Shown here in pieces: positions 45,442 through 57,714 of a stretch of DNA of 64,000 nucleotides; positions within the stretch are counted from its first letter, which is position 1, and each line of letters starts with the position of its first letter. This stretch comes from Ascochyta rabiei (Eukaryota; Ascomycota; Dothideomycetes; Pleosporales; Didymellaceae), in NCBI RefSeq assembly GCF_004011695.2, contig NC_082405.1:2479001-2543000 (forward strand). The letters are read 5' to 3'. The notes under the pieces were generated by a model. That model did not search any database and had not been told where the DNA came from. It was given only the letters and a program-made list of their open reading frames with translations. A program made the translations under genes and the position numbers.

Positions 45442-46943
45442 TCAGAGGAACTGATAATATGAATTAAAACCATAATTGATTGGACAGAACAAGATCCGGG
45501 TGTCAGAGTCGAAATTGACAAGGTTCATGCCAAACGTAGTCTGTGAGTTTTCAGCTTTGTTTAACCTCTTGAGAACAAGCAGCACTTACAGCAACGAATG
45601 AGAATGGAAGATAAAACGATGTTACCAGCGTGATAGCTCTGATGGTGACAGAGTCCTCACGTGCGAATTTTGCCATGATGAACGTGTTCTTGTTCTGACT
45701 TTGAGCGAGCTGCTGGAAGACCAGGCTCAAGGCATCTAGCACTGATTGAGCTGTCAACTAGGCTCGTTTGTTTATATATAAAAAAACCTCTGGAAGATGC
45801 AGCGTCCCTGCGGAATTTAACGACTTCTGATTGTAGGACTGCAAGAATATAGTCGTGTGCTTCCCTCGCGTCGGGAAAGTTTTGTTTGGTTCTTCAGGGC
45901 CATCCATCAGCCCTTCAAATGATGTAAGGAGGCTTCAGCAGCAAGATATTCTTCTCGATCGCACGAACCTTTTTGAGGGTGTCGAAGGTAACGAGGGATT
46001 GTGTGAGCGATGTGTAGTCTAGTTTCATGTTCTTCTCAGTCAGAAGATGGTGGGGTAAGCTATAGATACTAATAAAAGAACGTATTAATTGCAAAAGTTG
46101 CATTTCGTCATATTGGGGATGGTCACGCCAAGAGCTGAGACGCAATAAGATTAGCATTGAGTGGATCAGCATTGGATTTGATAGTATCTTGAATTTGGCC
46201 TCCTGTTGTTGCAGGAGTCCTTGGAGATAGATCTTGAAGTGCGCGAAAGGGCTTGGGTGTATGATAAACAATACCGATTTCGCTTGGTTTTGATCTGCCA
46301 GATGATAGATTCTTGGGTGCCGAATTCGCCATGAACTCCCTGACTTAACGACTTTCTTCTCCGAGTATTTATAAACCCTACCAAATTCTGATATATTTTA
46401 CCAGCAATTTCACCACGTCAGATCCAAGCAAAAGATGAATGACATACCAGATCGGTTGTTTGCGAGCTGCGACTGGGCAACGCTTAGAAATCTATCGTCC
46501 GTAGGTAGGTACCTATCGCAAAAACAAGCCAGAATTTGGAAGAAACCAAGGACTAGGCAGTACTGATCCATGAGAAGGGTTACAATGTCTCGGTCAACAT
46601 CTAGGGGCATCGTTCTGGTGGATTGAACTATGTTTATTTACTGCCACGGGAAAGCAAACACGAATGCCGCTCACTATATCTCCAAATACGGCTCGCGCGC
46701 ATTCATTTTGCGCGTATCTTTTGCAAAGTAAGCCGACAACGGCAGACAGCTGGTGAAGTTGTGGATTGTCGGAACATCGGGTGGGTCAGATGTGATGCGA
46801 GTCACTTCGACTATGTGCTTGTCTTTATGCTTCCAGAATAGCTGGTCGGAGCTGAATTTGCGAGCTTGTGCTTGCGACGCTGATAAAGCGAGGTTATAAA
46901 GATCATGCGCTTTCTGTTCGTCTTGCTGAGATTGGAGAGGCAT
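45442..46943 (-). pseudogene. CorA-like fungal membrane protein, probably decayed
   Basis: Coding pieces read in order on the minus strand: 46943 to about 46690 (MPLQSQQDEQKAHDLY ... PLSAYFAKDTRK), about 46615-46448, 46387 to about 45918 (EFGRVYKYSEKK, then SSWRIRHPRIYH), about 45870-45800 (DYILAVLQSEVVKFRR), about 45760-45590 (EDSVTIRAITLVTSFYLPFSFVA), and after an intron TTFGMNLVNF to a stop at 45442. The last part is the membrane segment of CorA-like proteins common in fungi. The second intron (46388-46447, GTATGT..CAG) and the last intron are sound. The joins after EPYLEI and after LLLKPPY lack a usable canonical donor, so the gene is either broken or spliced unusually. Confidence 0.55.
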
Positions 46944-48688
46944 CCTGACACAGCGAAGTCGTAAAACAAGACAGGAAATGTTGCCATATGCTATGTGCTC
47001 AGTGCCCTCAGCTATGTAGTGTGCTCAGATTGCTAGAGATGCAGAAGAGCTGTGGTGTGGGAACCCCGCTCTGCTTGAGCAGGCTGATGTGCCAGTGCTT
47101 CAGCCTTTCGCATTACTACCAGATCGCCACTCGTTAGCGTTCACCGGTTGCGAACACAATGTGCGCATTGTATTACCTCCAATCCACCTATTTATGTCAC
47201 TAAAGCTTTGCAAGCCATTCTCAACAACTCACAGTGGTCAGGAGATAGGAGCTTCAGAGGTGAAATAACCATCTCCCACTGCGTTGGTGTTGAAGTTGAT
47301 GCGCTGACCGAACTTACTGAAAATCACCTCTCGATTTCCGGCGCCGCTTGTGTCCAATAAGGGTTTGCCCTGCACCGCGTCCGGAGGTAGTGGAAATTCT
47401 ATCATCTAAAGGACTGGCTTAAGAACAGCCCTCTCAGACACGCAAGTGTACGGTCTTACCTCTTTCATCACGGTACAACGATATTTTCAACAACCTAATT
47501 CGCACGTCACCCTATTCTATCCATGACTCGGAACAAAGGGTACCAACTCGCTTCATCTTCTAGTCTCTGCCCAAATACTACTCGGCAGCTACGCCTATAA
47601 CACCTAGCTCGTCTACAGGTAACATGCGTCCATCTTACAGCGCATTCATGGCGCAAAGCTTTAGTGGTCATGTTAAATATTAGAAAATAAAGTTAATCGA
47701 ATAACATAGTGTATTCTTATCTACATATAAGTTTTTTCCAGCTTTAATATTCTGTCATTCTAATATCTGAGATTTAGTTTTCTTTCTACAGCTATTTCTT
47801 TCAATCTGTAGATTATAAAATGACCTATAACTTATGTTTAGTGTTATAATACTTTTGCATACAAAAGTATTAAAATTTAATCGAAATAAGTCTAAAAAAA
47901 TAGTAGCCCTGGCAATTGTTTTCGACATGCATTATATCGCATCAAGATTGTAGGCTGTGGAGTCCTCAAAGTGCGGCTCTCTACTGATAGGCTCCGGTAC
48001 ATTCACGCGGTTTCTTTCCGCATGAATTCTGCCGTGTGCGCGATAATCTAGTTACTACCGTCTCCGCATCCACACATCTGGCTGACTGGCGTACACAATG
48101 TAGTACATGGGCGTACAGAGGATCCCAACAGCGGTTTTCAAAAGAAACAGGACGGCCAACCGCCTACCATCATTACGAAAACTCCTTATGAGCGGAAGAA
48201 TTAGTAGTTGCCGGAGCTTTTTCCCGAGCGTTTTGTTGCGTGCATTATAGCAACATCCCATGTGTGCCAGCAAAGTGTGTGTCGTCACTCCCTCCCGTAC
48301 TTGGCTGTCACCAGGTCACTATGGCTGCCGATATTTAGAACGAAAATGGGTAGATTCCCGAATCTAGTAGAGTGCTTGTTGGCGGCTCCGATCGCTGGTG
48401 CGTGAACGCAGCGTAACAAACGTGGTGTATGAGTTTGATTGGCATTTGCCGGAACACGTGTAGCCAGAAAGTGCTTCTCTCAGCTTGCTATGCAAGCAAG
48501 TGCCGATGATAGGTGAAGGTTTTTGGCAAGTCCTTGAAGTGGGTTCAATCTGATACAAGTATTGGGTTGGCCTTTTGGTCGGTGCAAAGCTCTTACCAGG
48601 CGGCAAATATATTTCAGTGCTCAAACTCCTCATTTTAGCTTGCTGGTCAAGAACTATAACTACTACCAAATCAACTCTCACACAAATC
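46944..48688. other. Gene-free stretch with an AT-rich block
   Basis: No supported gene in 1.7 kb. From about 47,640 to 47,940 the DNA is very AT-rich and holds a strong stem-loop (47847-47872). Short ORFs elsewhere have no domains. Confidence 0.45.
47847..47872. repeat. Perfect 11-bp inverted repeat
   Basis: TAATACTTTTG, loop CATA, CAAAAGTATTA, in the AT-rich block. Likely a relic of a mobile element or a simple AT-rich palindrome. Confidence 0.7.
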
Positions 48689-49027
48689 ATGGCCTACTAC
48701 CATCGGGCTTTTCATCGTCCACATCGCAGCCAAAGACAGATATTGCATCAACCCTACTACGAAAACCACGGAGACGGGCTTACGCCACTACCCTATCTCT
48801 ATGACGACAACTATTCCAAACTTGAGCAATACTTGGGGGAGCAGAATGGTGTGGAGATGGCGACCAGAGCGCATGTAGATGCAACACGTGAGCATGAGAA
48901 AGTGAAGGAAAAACTGGGAGAAGCAAAGAAGAAGTTTGAAGAGAGTGAAGCAAAAGTAAAGGAAGCGGCAGAGAAGTTGCAAAAGGCAAAGAAACTCGAA
49001 TATATCAAAGTCCACGGCTACTGGTAA
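48689..49027 (+). CDS. Small coiled-coil protein, function unknown
   Basis: A 112-residue ORF starting MAYYHRAFHRPHRSQ. The first half is rich in His, Tyr and Arg. The second half, from about residue 55, is a continuous Lys/Glu/Ala helix (EHEKVKEKLGEAKKKFEESE and onward) with heptad character, ending KLEYIKVHGYW. No signal peptide or membrane segment. It stands alone in the gene-poor 44-52 kb island, so it may be lineage-specific. The ordered heptads argue against a chance ORF. In-frame codons upstream extend to 48575 but add a segment with no sign of function. Confidence 0.5.
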   Translation: MAYYHRAFHRPHRSQRQILHQPYYENHGDGLTPLPYLYDDNYSKLEQYLGEQNGVEMATRAHVDATREHEKVKEKLGEAKKKFEESEAKVKEAAEKLQKAKKLEYIKVHGYW

Positions 49028-52006
49028 TAGTATTCTGGTATGGGGTGTGAGAGTGGACCTCGGGCAATATTAATGAATAGTGGTCAAAGATCAGGGATTG
49101 TAAAATAACAGCTTAGCAAACGAGGTCGTTCTTTCTGTAACCTGAGGTGTGTGTTGGATCGTGTCATAATTGATTGGAGAGTCAGGTGGTGACTTTGTCA
49201 GACCTTTTACACACGTTCTCAGACGCATAACCGAGCATTGGCTGGTGAATCGACAGCATCAAGAAGAGCTTCAACATTTAATCGAAGCAAGAAAATGGAG
49301 TTGAAAGCTGGCTGTGATGCCCTCACTATTCGCCCAACCTATGACAGTGTCTGTGTCTCTCGTACCACGTGTGAAGTCTACCACGTTCAAGATATTCAAA
49401 CGCACCCTCAAACAGCCCAGAAGTGTTTTAATGCCACGGCATAATACTCAAACGGAGTTTTTTTCCAGATACAATCACTGTCATGACGACGTGTAGACTT
49501 GCTGTCGATATTTTGTTGAGGGTTCACGGCCGCTTTCACGCTGTCACAGAAGCACAAGTTGCGTGAGCGATGAGTGATTTAATAATTTGATCTCCGTTGA
49601 GATGGGACTGCGATCTCCAAGCCTTTTTTGTCTCAAGCAGGATCCTACTCTCACAGCATCTACAATGACTGTCGATGTTTCGAGCATTGATCAGAAATTC
49701 GGCGATCACTTGCCCGGAAATATTTTTCATCGCAAATCCGGTGACAGCAAAAATCAGCGTAGTTTTCAAACTGCCGGTTTGGTCGAAAGTGAGCCTATTG
49801 AGCACGTTCTGGTTGACCGAAGACTTCCGTCCGGCCATTGGTGTCCAGATCGTAACGAAGATGTCAGGAGAGCTGATATACACGAACCCAGCACTTCCAT
49901 GGCGTCTGCTATAGATACTAAAGAGTAGGATACAGCCAGTACCGAGTGAGATTAACAAATTGAGAGGCGCATCCGGTCAAAGTTCGTCTACTACGACGTG
50001 AGATCATGGTGGAAAATGACAAAATGTTGGGCGATATATAAAGAGACGATCCGCGTGAGCTGTACGCAAAGGTTGTGACTTACGTCATTGAGACCCTTTT
50101 TCATTCAGATACCAGTGTTCAGAAACAACCTGTCAAGAAATGCACGAAAATATTATCCTTGTGCAGAGTTGAGAGATACCCACTTGATTTACACTAAAAT
50201 TGTAGTTTAGCTTTGCTTCGCCAAATCGTGATAATCCATTCGAAGTGGCCTAGATTTAAACGAATTTTACTCATCTTAGTCACGCATCAGTGAACCATGT
50301 CTGGAATTTTTGACCCTTCTAATTCAATCATAGTCCAAATTGCTCCAGAAGTGAGCATAGAAAGACCGTGACCGGAAAAATAAAGTTCCAGCCAAACTAC
50401 ACGACCGGATCAACGCAATGTTAAAGAAGCTTGGATCTCTGACAAAAGTCAGCGGCAGTACACAGTGTACAGCTCGAAGACCCTCACAATGTCCTTGCTT
50501 GTGAAGATCCTCCACTGCACCTGACTCTTTAACAGAAGCAGTGTCTAAGAAGTAAGCTGAGGTGACAAGCGCCAACGGTACAAGCATTCTATGTTGACTT
50601 GAAATTCCTGACTGACAAAGCATTGAGTCGCATTATTCGAGCCTTTACCAGAGCACGATGAATCGCATGTAGGCCTGTATGGTGTAGAGATATCACTATA
50701 TTGGATCTTTTTCGTCACATTGACCGAGGTGACGATGACCAGGAAGATGGACGGTGACAGTGCGGGCTGCCAAAAGCCAGGTCAAACTGAAAGCGCAGCT
50801 ATTGGGGTTAGCGAGGAGGCCATATAATTTCAAGTTCGACTTCATATGATAGTTGGGTTAGGCGTTATTGAATTGGCGAGTGACAAAAAACACGGCCACG
50901 ATCTAGTGGCCATCTTTTGTTCGATGAGAATCAGCGTCATCATTGCTATCTTCCCAACATTCCACAGCCTGCCCTTGAAAAAACTTCGCTACTTCAGCGA
51001 GCTCCAAGGCATCCTAGCAAGTACCATCGTAAGGCTATCGTGCTAGTCTAGCGACGCTAACGAGGTAAATCCTACTTATTACATTTTGGGTGGCCCTTCA
51101 AAGGTCCATCCACTATGCTAGGTCCGCAATTACTGAAGCAAGGCGCCAGAACCAGTAACTTCAAAGATAGCCGCAAGTGTTTGTCAAATCATGTATAGCC
51201 AATGCGAAGAAAAAAGTCGAGGCTTGGCTAGAGCGAACAAGGAACTTGGGTCGAGTAGTGAAAAGGGCTGGCTTTCAAGAAGAAAGGACAAACCAAAAGT
51301 TCCTCTGGCACCCATCAGTCATGATATGAGATGCAGAGCCCATTACATATTAGAGGTTAATCAAAGACCGTCTTAAGCCCTGATATACGACTTGTACCCG
51401 GCCCTTAGATAGCCTGCAGGGCCTCTCGCAGATGCTCAGTCTAACCTTGACAAAAGGGGTATTAGGTAAACGTTGTTCCCTGTGTACGTCAATCGCCAAA
51501 TAAATGTATTGGGCCAAAGCCACCGGCTGTAATAGAATGGTTTCAACAAAAGTGATTTCGAGAGCTCGCGTCAAAAATCATTTGGACGGCAGCAGTTATT
51601 TTGTTTGGTGTACTTACCGACAGAGATGGCTAGGCAGAGTTGTGTCAGTGCCAAACATTAAGCTTTTGGATACGAAAAGAAGCTCAATCAGAACTCAGTG
51701 GCAAGTTATGTTCGATATCAGTTAAAATTGAGACGATTAAAGAAACACTTGGTGATATCAACGGACTGTAATCGGAGAGAAGTCAGGTCAGTAATGAAGC
51801 TAGCGTACGCCATAGTGCACTAAGCGTGGAAAAAAGCACTGATGCATACATCCTGTTTGCATACCAATGACTTAAAGATCGATGGACGGTAGTGTCATAC
51901 AATCAATCTACATCTTTACCAGACACCAGCAGCCACTCACTTCAATTCTCGTATACTTGACCCTGATCTTTACTCCAGGCGACTTCTCGTTGTATATGAT
52001 TCGCCA
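49028..52006. other. Gene-free stretch of about 3 kb
   Basis: No supported gene. A minus-strand ORF at 49536-49958 (140 codons) has hydrophobic patches but no family I can name, and its flanks do not give clear exons. Other ORFs are under about 100 codons. This may be old degraded sequence. Confidence 0.4.
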
Positions 52007-53725
52007 CTAGTGCACCGCTGTCACACTATCCTTCGCGAGCACCTTCCTTGCGTTAAGAATTCTCTCAAGCTCGATTTCCCTTTGCTTATCATCCAGGTCG
52101 TCAGGTAGAGTACCAAGTGCACGATCGCCGAAAAGTAGATCAATGTCCTCTAGGGATTTCTGCTTGGTTTCCTAAAAAGAGTTAGCCACTGTTTTCGAAG
52201 CAAAGATCGAGAATAGGCGTACCTTAAAGATGAAGAAGACGGTCGGCAATGTAATGACCAAGTTCCATGCCACGAAGATGAAGTAGAACTTCCACTTGGT
52301 CTCTTTGAGACCTTTAGGAGATACCTGCGACCAGATCGTTCCAACAAGCCAGTTGCCGATACCTGTAGCGAAAGCTGATCCACGTCCTCGAATGCTGAGT
52401 GGCATGATCTCTGAGGCATATACCCAGGAAATGGGACCAAAAGAGCAACTGAAGATGCAAGAAACCAGAAACAAGAAGAACACTCCCGCCGCAGATAGAC
52501 CGTTCTTGCGCGAGCCGGTTGCTCCTTCGACTTGCGAACCTACAGCGGCTTCGCAGATAAGCGCAATACTGATGCCAATCGTGCCAACCAGTAGGGGTTT
52601 TCTTCTTCCGACCCGATCGAGAATGAATGTGATAAATATCAGGTTGAAAATGGGACCGACAACGTTGTAGATGCTGGTCACAAGAAGGTTGCGATCGCCT
52701 TCAATACCCAGATTCTTGTACATGATAGTCGAATAATAGCCAATGACGTTGATACTAAGTTGGCACGGTTAGTATGCACGTCTTCAAATTCCGGATTGTA
52801 GTTTCTACTTACCCAGTCATCTGTGTGAATATTTGGATTAGGGTCGCATGCATCAAGCGCGTGCGCCAGGTCTTCACCTTGAACATGATCGCCCAGCCAG
52901 GTGCTGTAATTGCCCTTTCGGCGTCGATAGTGAGCTTTATTTCGTTGAACTCTTGGTTGATCCAATCCTCGTTGTTCCCGTCGTAATGCAGTTTGTGCAG
53001 GACTCTCAGTGCTTCGTCGCTCCGGTCGGTTTCCACCAAGTACCGAGGTGATTCTGGGAAAAACATGATACCGAAGATGATCATAAGACATGGAACGCAT
53101 TGGAAAGCAAGCGGAAAGCGCCATGAGAAGGAGCTGGTGACAGGGACCTTTGATGATCCGTAACCTACCCAGGTCGAGACAATGAAACCAATTCCAATCA
53201 TTTGTTGGGAAATACCCACAATGAGGCCTATCCAGGAGTTAGCAAGTACTCAAACATCCAGAGAAAGTTGCTTGCCTCTTGTTTTTGGATGGGCACACTC
53301 AGACTGGTAAATTGGAACCGACATGGACAATACACCAACAGCCCAGCCGGCCATGATGCGCCCAACGAGGATCATAGCCAGGTTCTGTGCCGACGACTGG
53401 AGGATTGCTCCCACGAGATTTATGATTGCGCCCACCATTATCGTCTTCCTACGACCAAGACTGTCCATCGTAAACCCTCCCCTATCTGCTGTCAGTTTGT
53501 TCTCGTTTAGAGGTGTTCGGCGACGAACATCAATGAACCAAACACCGCGCCTCCCGAAAATGTCGCATTGATAGCACCTATAATATTCGACTCTGCATCC
53601 GTGTTGAAGACGTCCAGGAAATGGGGCGATTGTATGACAATGGTCATCACACCACTGTCGTATCCGAACAGGAAACTTCCGTTGGCGGCGAAAACCGCCA
53701 AAACGACGTTGAAAAGAAGACCCAT
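52007..53725 (-). CDS. MFS sugar transporter
   Basis: A 504-residue, 12-helix sugar porter in five exons: 53529-53725, 53276-53481, 52813-53227, 52223-52754 and 52007-52171. Sugar-porter signatures are present: GGFTMDSLGRRKTI in loop 2-3, VGRIMAGWAVGVLSMSVPIY, PESPRYLVETDR, DRVGRRKPLL, and PLSIRGRGSAFATG before the late helices, with the C-terminal FKETKQKSLEDIDLLFG. Intron 2 (53228-53275) begins with GC, not GT (GCAAGC..TAG); only this joins KTRG to LIVGISQQ in frame. Intron 1 has donor GTTCGT. The gene lies 560 bases from the alpha-xylosidase on the same strand, so xylose, glucose or xyloglucan-derived sugars are plausible cargo, but that is inference. Confidence 0.93.
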
Positions 53726-53986
53726 TTCTGCCAGTGGTCTTCAAGAGCAACAAGCAGAAGATCTGAAATCTACGACAGCTACTCGAGGTGGAACAACCAG
53801 CTATTAAAAGATCCTAACACAACACATAATCACGCCCTTGCAACACTCTGATCATGCATGTTACATCCCGCCACGAGTGCTTAGAGCCGGGAAAGCGCAC
53901 CTAGACTCCATGAACGGGCTGCCAACCGCCAACAAAAGAAAGAAGTGGGTCATGTTCCGGAGCTCGTTGATGTCAAACGTGAGAAT

Positions 53987-54097
53987 CCGGGGTCAGAATG
54001 GGTTAACTGGGGTACAGTAGCGCAAGCGGGGCTGGGAGGTCGCGGGATGGAATGCTTGATTTCCCGCCAATCGACGACAGGCTTTGTGCATCCCCGC
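53987..54097. promoter_or_regulatory. Four CreA-type (SYGGRG) sites upstream of the sugar transporter
   Basis: CCGGGG at 53987-53992, CTGGGG at 54007-54012, GCGGGG at 54026-54031 and its reverse at 54092-54097, all within 111 bases and about 260-370 bases before the transporter start. CreA binds SYGGRG for carbon catabolite repression; closely spaced sites are typical of real targets. Confidence 0.45.
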
Positions 54098-54286
54098 CCG
54101 ATTGCTTCATAAATAACCGGTGGCTATATGTGCGGTTGGTTTTGCATGTCACTCATGTCTAGGTACAAGGACGTTGGCATCTGACCACAAACCCGTTATG
54201 CGGCTCTACTTTCAGGTATTGATTGTGCATGCTCCGTCTCCGTAGGCTGCTTGTAGCAGGGCATCCGTCATAAGCGGGCCGCTATC

Positions 54287-56702
54287 CTATCCAAGTTTCG
54301 AGACCTTCCACTCGCCGCTCAAGGCGCCCATACCCGTGAGCTCACCATTGGAGTCGACTTCAAGGGCACCCTTCTCCTCACCGTTGGTATCCACCAGCAC
54401 GGCTTTGTCACCTTGCTTGACGCCGTACAGACGCACTTCACCTCCCGAGGTCAGCCAATCATAGCCAAACCCGCCTGAACCTTCTGCTTGTCCAAGGACT
54501 AGCACAGTTCCTTCGCGCACAAACAGCGGTGTTTGGAGGAAACCGTACTTCTCACGGATCCATTTGCCGCCCTCAACTTCCTTGCCGTCCCAGAAGCTAA
54601 ACCATCGGCCTGGTGGTAGATAGTACTCAGCGCTACCATCTTCTTCAAAGACAGGTGCAGCCAGTATCTGACTACCAACCATAAATTCGCGATCACAGTA
54701 CCACGACGTAGGGTCGTCGGGAAATTCGAGAGCAACTGCACGGACGCTTGTTGGCCACCCGTTCGCAACGCTCTCGATGGATTGAGAGTACAGGTACGGC
54801 ATCAGTTGACGTTTAAGCTGGACCCAGTGTCGCAAAACATCTGTGCAATTCTCCGGCTCCTTTGAGGAGTCATCTACCAGCCAAGGCACACGGTATGAGT
54901 TCGATCCGTGAAGTCGACTGTGTGAGTTCAGTAGTCCGAAAGCCACCCAACGTTTGTAGATCCATGGCGGAGGACTGCCTTCAAAGCCACCAATGTCGCT
55001 GGTCCAGAATGCAAAAGAGGCCAAGCCGAGACTCAACCCTCCTCGTACTGACTCAGCAAGCGCAGCGGGTGTGGACTCGCAGTCACCGCCCCACTGGAGT
55101 GGGAAGCGTTGAGACCCAGCGCACGCCGTGCGTGCAAACAGGATAGCTTCATTCTTGCCGAATCGCTTCTGCACCGCTTCATAGACCAGCTTGTTGTAGG
55201 TAAAGGCGTAGTAGTTGTGCATTCGACTGGGATCCACGCTTTTGTCGTGCCATTCAACATTCTTGGTGGGAATGCGTTCCCCGAAGTCGGTCTTGATCGA
55301 ATCCACACCCATGTCGAATAGTTGTTCCATGCAGCCGCTGAACCATTTGCAAGCTTCGGGATTCGTGAAATCCACCACACCCATGCCTGTCTGCCACAGG
55401 TCCCATTGCCACACATCGCCGTTGGTCTTCTTTAGCAGGTAGCGCTTCTCAGCTGCGTACTTGAACACAGGGCTTGCTTGTCCGACGTAGGGGTTTGTCC
55501 ATACCGAAACCTTGTTGAAGAGACCGGCTTCCTTTCCACGTTGAATCTGCCCTTTGGCGTCGGGAAACGACTCGGGATCCCAGACAAAGTCACACCAGTG
55601 GAAGGCACGAAGCCAAAAACAATCGAAGTGAAAGACCTCGACAGGTATCTTAGACTCTGACATGCGCGATACAAAGTGGTTGACGGTATCTTCATCATAA
55701 GATGTAGTGAAAGAGGTGCTGAGCCAGAGACCGTAAGACCATGCTGGAACGCGGTTGGCTTTGCCAGTTAAGATAGAGTACTTTGTCAACACCTCCTTTG
55801 GTGTCGGTCCATAGATAAGATACCTCTTGACTGTCAGTGCATGCCCGAGTCATAGGAATCTTTACAGAATAGACTCACCACTTCAGCCGCTGTCCTTCAA
55901 CGGTAGTTTGTAGCCTCGAACAACGCTCGCTTCCAATTTCCATGTCAATCTTATCTGGTGTGTCGATGAAAACACCATAGCCTCTCGAGCTCAACCAGAA
56001 TGAAACATTCTTGTATGCCTGCTCACTAGACGTGCCACCGTCTTCGTTCCACACTTCTACATTCTGGCCAACCTTGTTCCACGCACCGAACCTCTCACCA
56101 AGGCCGTGAATGGACTCGCCAACACTAAGCTCTGTTTGCGTAAACACGTAGTGGTTGTGTGCGCTCAGATCTTCGACCTGTTTTGGCGTGCGAAGCGCAG
56201 GCGAATACGCAAAGCCAACGCTGCGATTGAGTAGGGAGGTCAGGTGTTTTGAGCCGTCAGTAGCGTGGAACTTGATGTCGAAAGTGTGTTCGTCACCACT
56301 GACGGTCGCACTGAGCGAACCAGAGGTGATGGTGGTCCCCTTCCCATCTGCGCTTTGCTTGACATCGCCAGTCTGATCAGGTCGTCCATCCGGGAACAAA
56401 TCAAAATCTGGTCCGAGTCGTCGAGCACCAGCGTGGTGGGTGATTTCAAGGGATATCACGCCATCGAACTGTGCCTCTAGTTCCACGGACAGAGTCGCAA
56501 GGTTAAGAGTGTCGCCTCGAGAAAAGATCTTCTTCGTAGGCGCCAAGAGCATCACAGCTTTCTTGTCCTCGCGTGGCGTGACCGAGTACACCTCTTCCGC
56601 ATGCTGGACCGTGAACCGGTCGTTTACTAACCACATGCCTGTATTGTGTCAGCGCCATCTTTTCTGTCTCAACTTTGTGTCCTTGCCATCGCGAAACTTC
56701 AT
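54287..56702 (-). CDS. GH31 alpha-xylosidase, intracellular
   Basis: A 770-residue family 31 glycosidase that removes alpha-1,6-xylose from xyloglucan oligosaccharides. Exons are 56687-56702, 55879-56638 and 54287-55823. The first coding exon is 16 nt (MKFRD plus one base); its intron is GC-AG (GCAAGG..CAG), giving the family-like start MKFRDGMWLVNDR. Intron 2 is GTGAGT..GAG. The nucleophile Asp lies in SIKTDFGERIPT (about 437), a motif shared with bacterial YicI alpha-xylosidase, and the acid/base Asp in QWGGDCEST (about 505). RDWESFP-like substrate loops (WDPESFPD) and WTSDIGGFEG are also present. There is no signal peptide, so it likely acts in the cytosol on imported oligosaccharides, which fits the adjacent sugar transporter. 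Confidence 0.93.
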
Positions 56703-57714
56703 CTTGTAGGTCGTGGTACTAGGAAAGAGCCTCAATGACGTCTGAGGATAATGGATACCCAGGTATTACTGTGAATTCGATCATTTTAAACAAGCCCTGA
56801 CGTTCTGCTCTAAAGCAAAAGTGGCGCGCGCGGGCTCGCGGGCCGTCCCTCTCCTCAAGCTTGGTTGTTTGTGGACGGAAGATTCGGTGAAAGCTGGACC
56901 GAATCTCCTCACTGAGAGCGGGGCAGAGCGGCTGGCCAGATCAGGCAATCATGCGGCGCTCAGCAGTTGCAACAACGCCGCAGGCTTGCATTACAGATTA
57001 CCCGGCGACCCTTGGAACAAGACGCCAGTCGCAGTTGACGTAGACTTTCTATTGTTCCCCTTGCTTAGTCTGCCGCCGCTGCCGCGCGTCAGAGGGCGTC
57101 TCCTCCTGTCCTGCTCATCAAACAACATTGCAAGTCATCGTAGATGTAGACAGAGGCAATCGATGAAATGCTTTTGTTGCCGCCAGCTGACCAGCCACAG
57201 CCCAACCAACAGTCATACTGGTTTTTTGTTTGTCCTCTTTTGCCTGAACACTGAGACCTTGGACCTCGCTTGGAACACGACAAGTGGTTTTGCGATGTGG
57301 CAGATACGCACGATTCATGGCAGCTTCGCGTACAAAGCGCTCGAACGGCCCTGAAGGAACAGCCTCTCCTTAGCAAGGGGCGCAAGTCTTGTCGCGCGAA
57401 GTACTGTGGGACCAGAGCAAGATGGCTTAACTATGTAGGCTGTCATCTATATTGACTTGACAACTCAGAACCCAACCGAGACTTTTAAGGCCACGACATC
57501 GTTCCTCTGTCACCAAACTGACGTTAGTTTTCGCAAATTCATTTACCTCCAGCCAAGCTTATCAACGGCTGGAAGCTCCGTTGCCGATTCTCTGAACAAT
57601 TTCCGCAGCGGTTCTTGTCGCATCGACCGTTGACGTGCTGGGGTCGATACTACCTGCGGCCTCTCAGACTGGATCAGTAATCATATTTCTAACCTGTCGC
57701 CAAATTTGACGCGG
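56703..57714. other. Intergenic, divergent GH31 / EthD
   Basis: About 1 kb between divergent start codons. A plus ORF at 56821-57354 has no domain and no start context; it is treated as chance. No exact regulatory motif is called. Confidence 0.4.

Noticed and set aside
49536..49958. 140-codon minus-strand ORF with hydrophobic patches
   Set aside because: No family recognised and no sensible flanking exons; may be the remains of an old gene, but this cannot be supported.
56821..57354. 177-codon ORF between the alpha-xylosidase and EthD genes
   Set aside because: No ATG at its start, no domain, and it covers the divergent promoter region.
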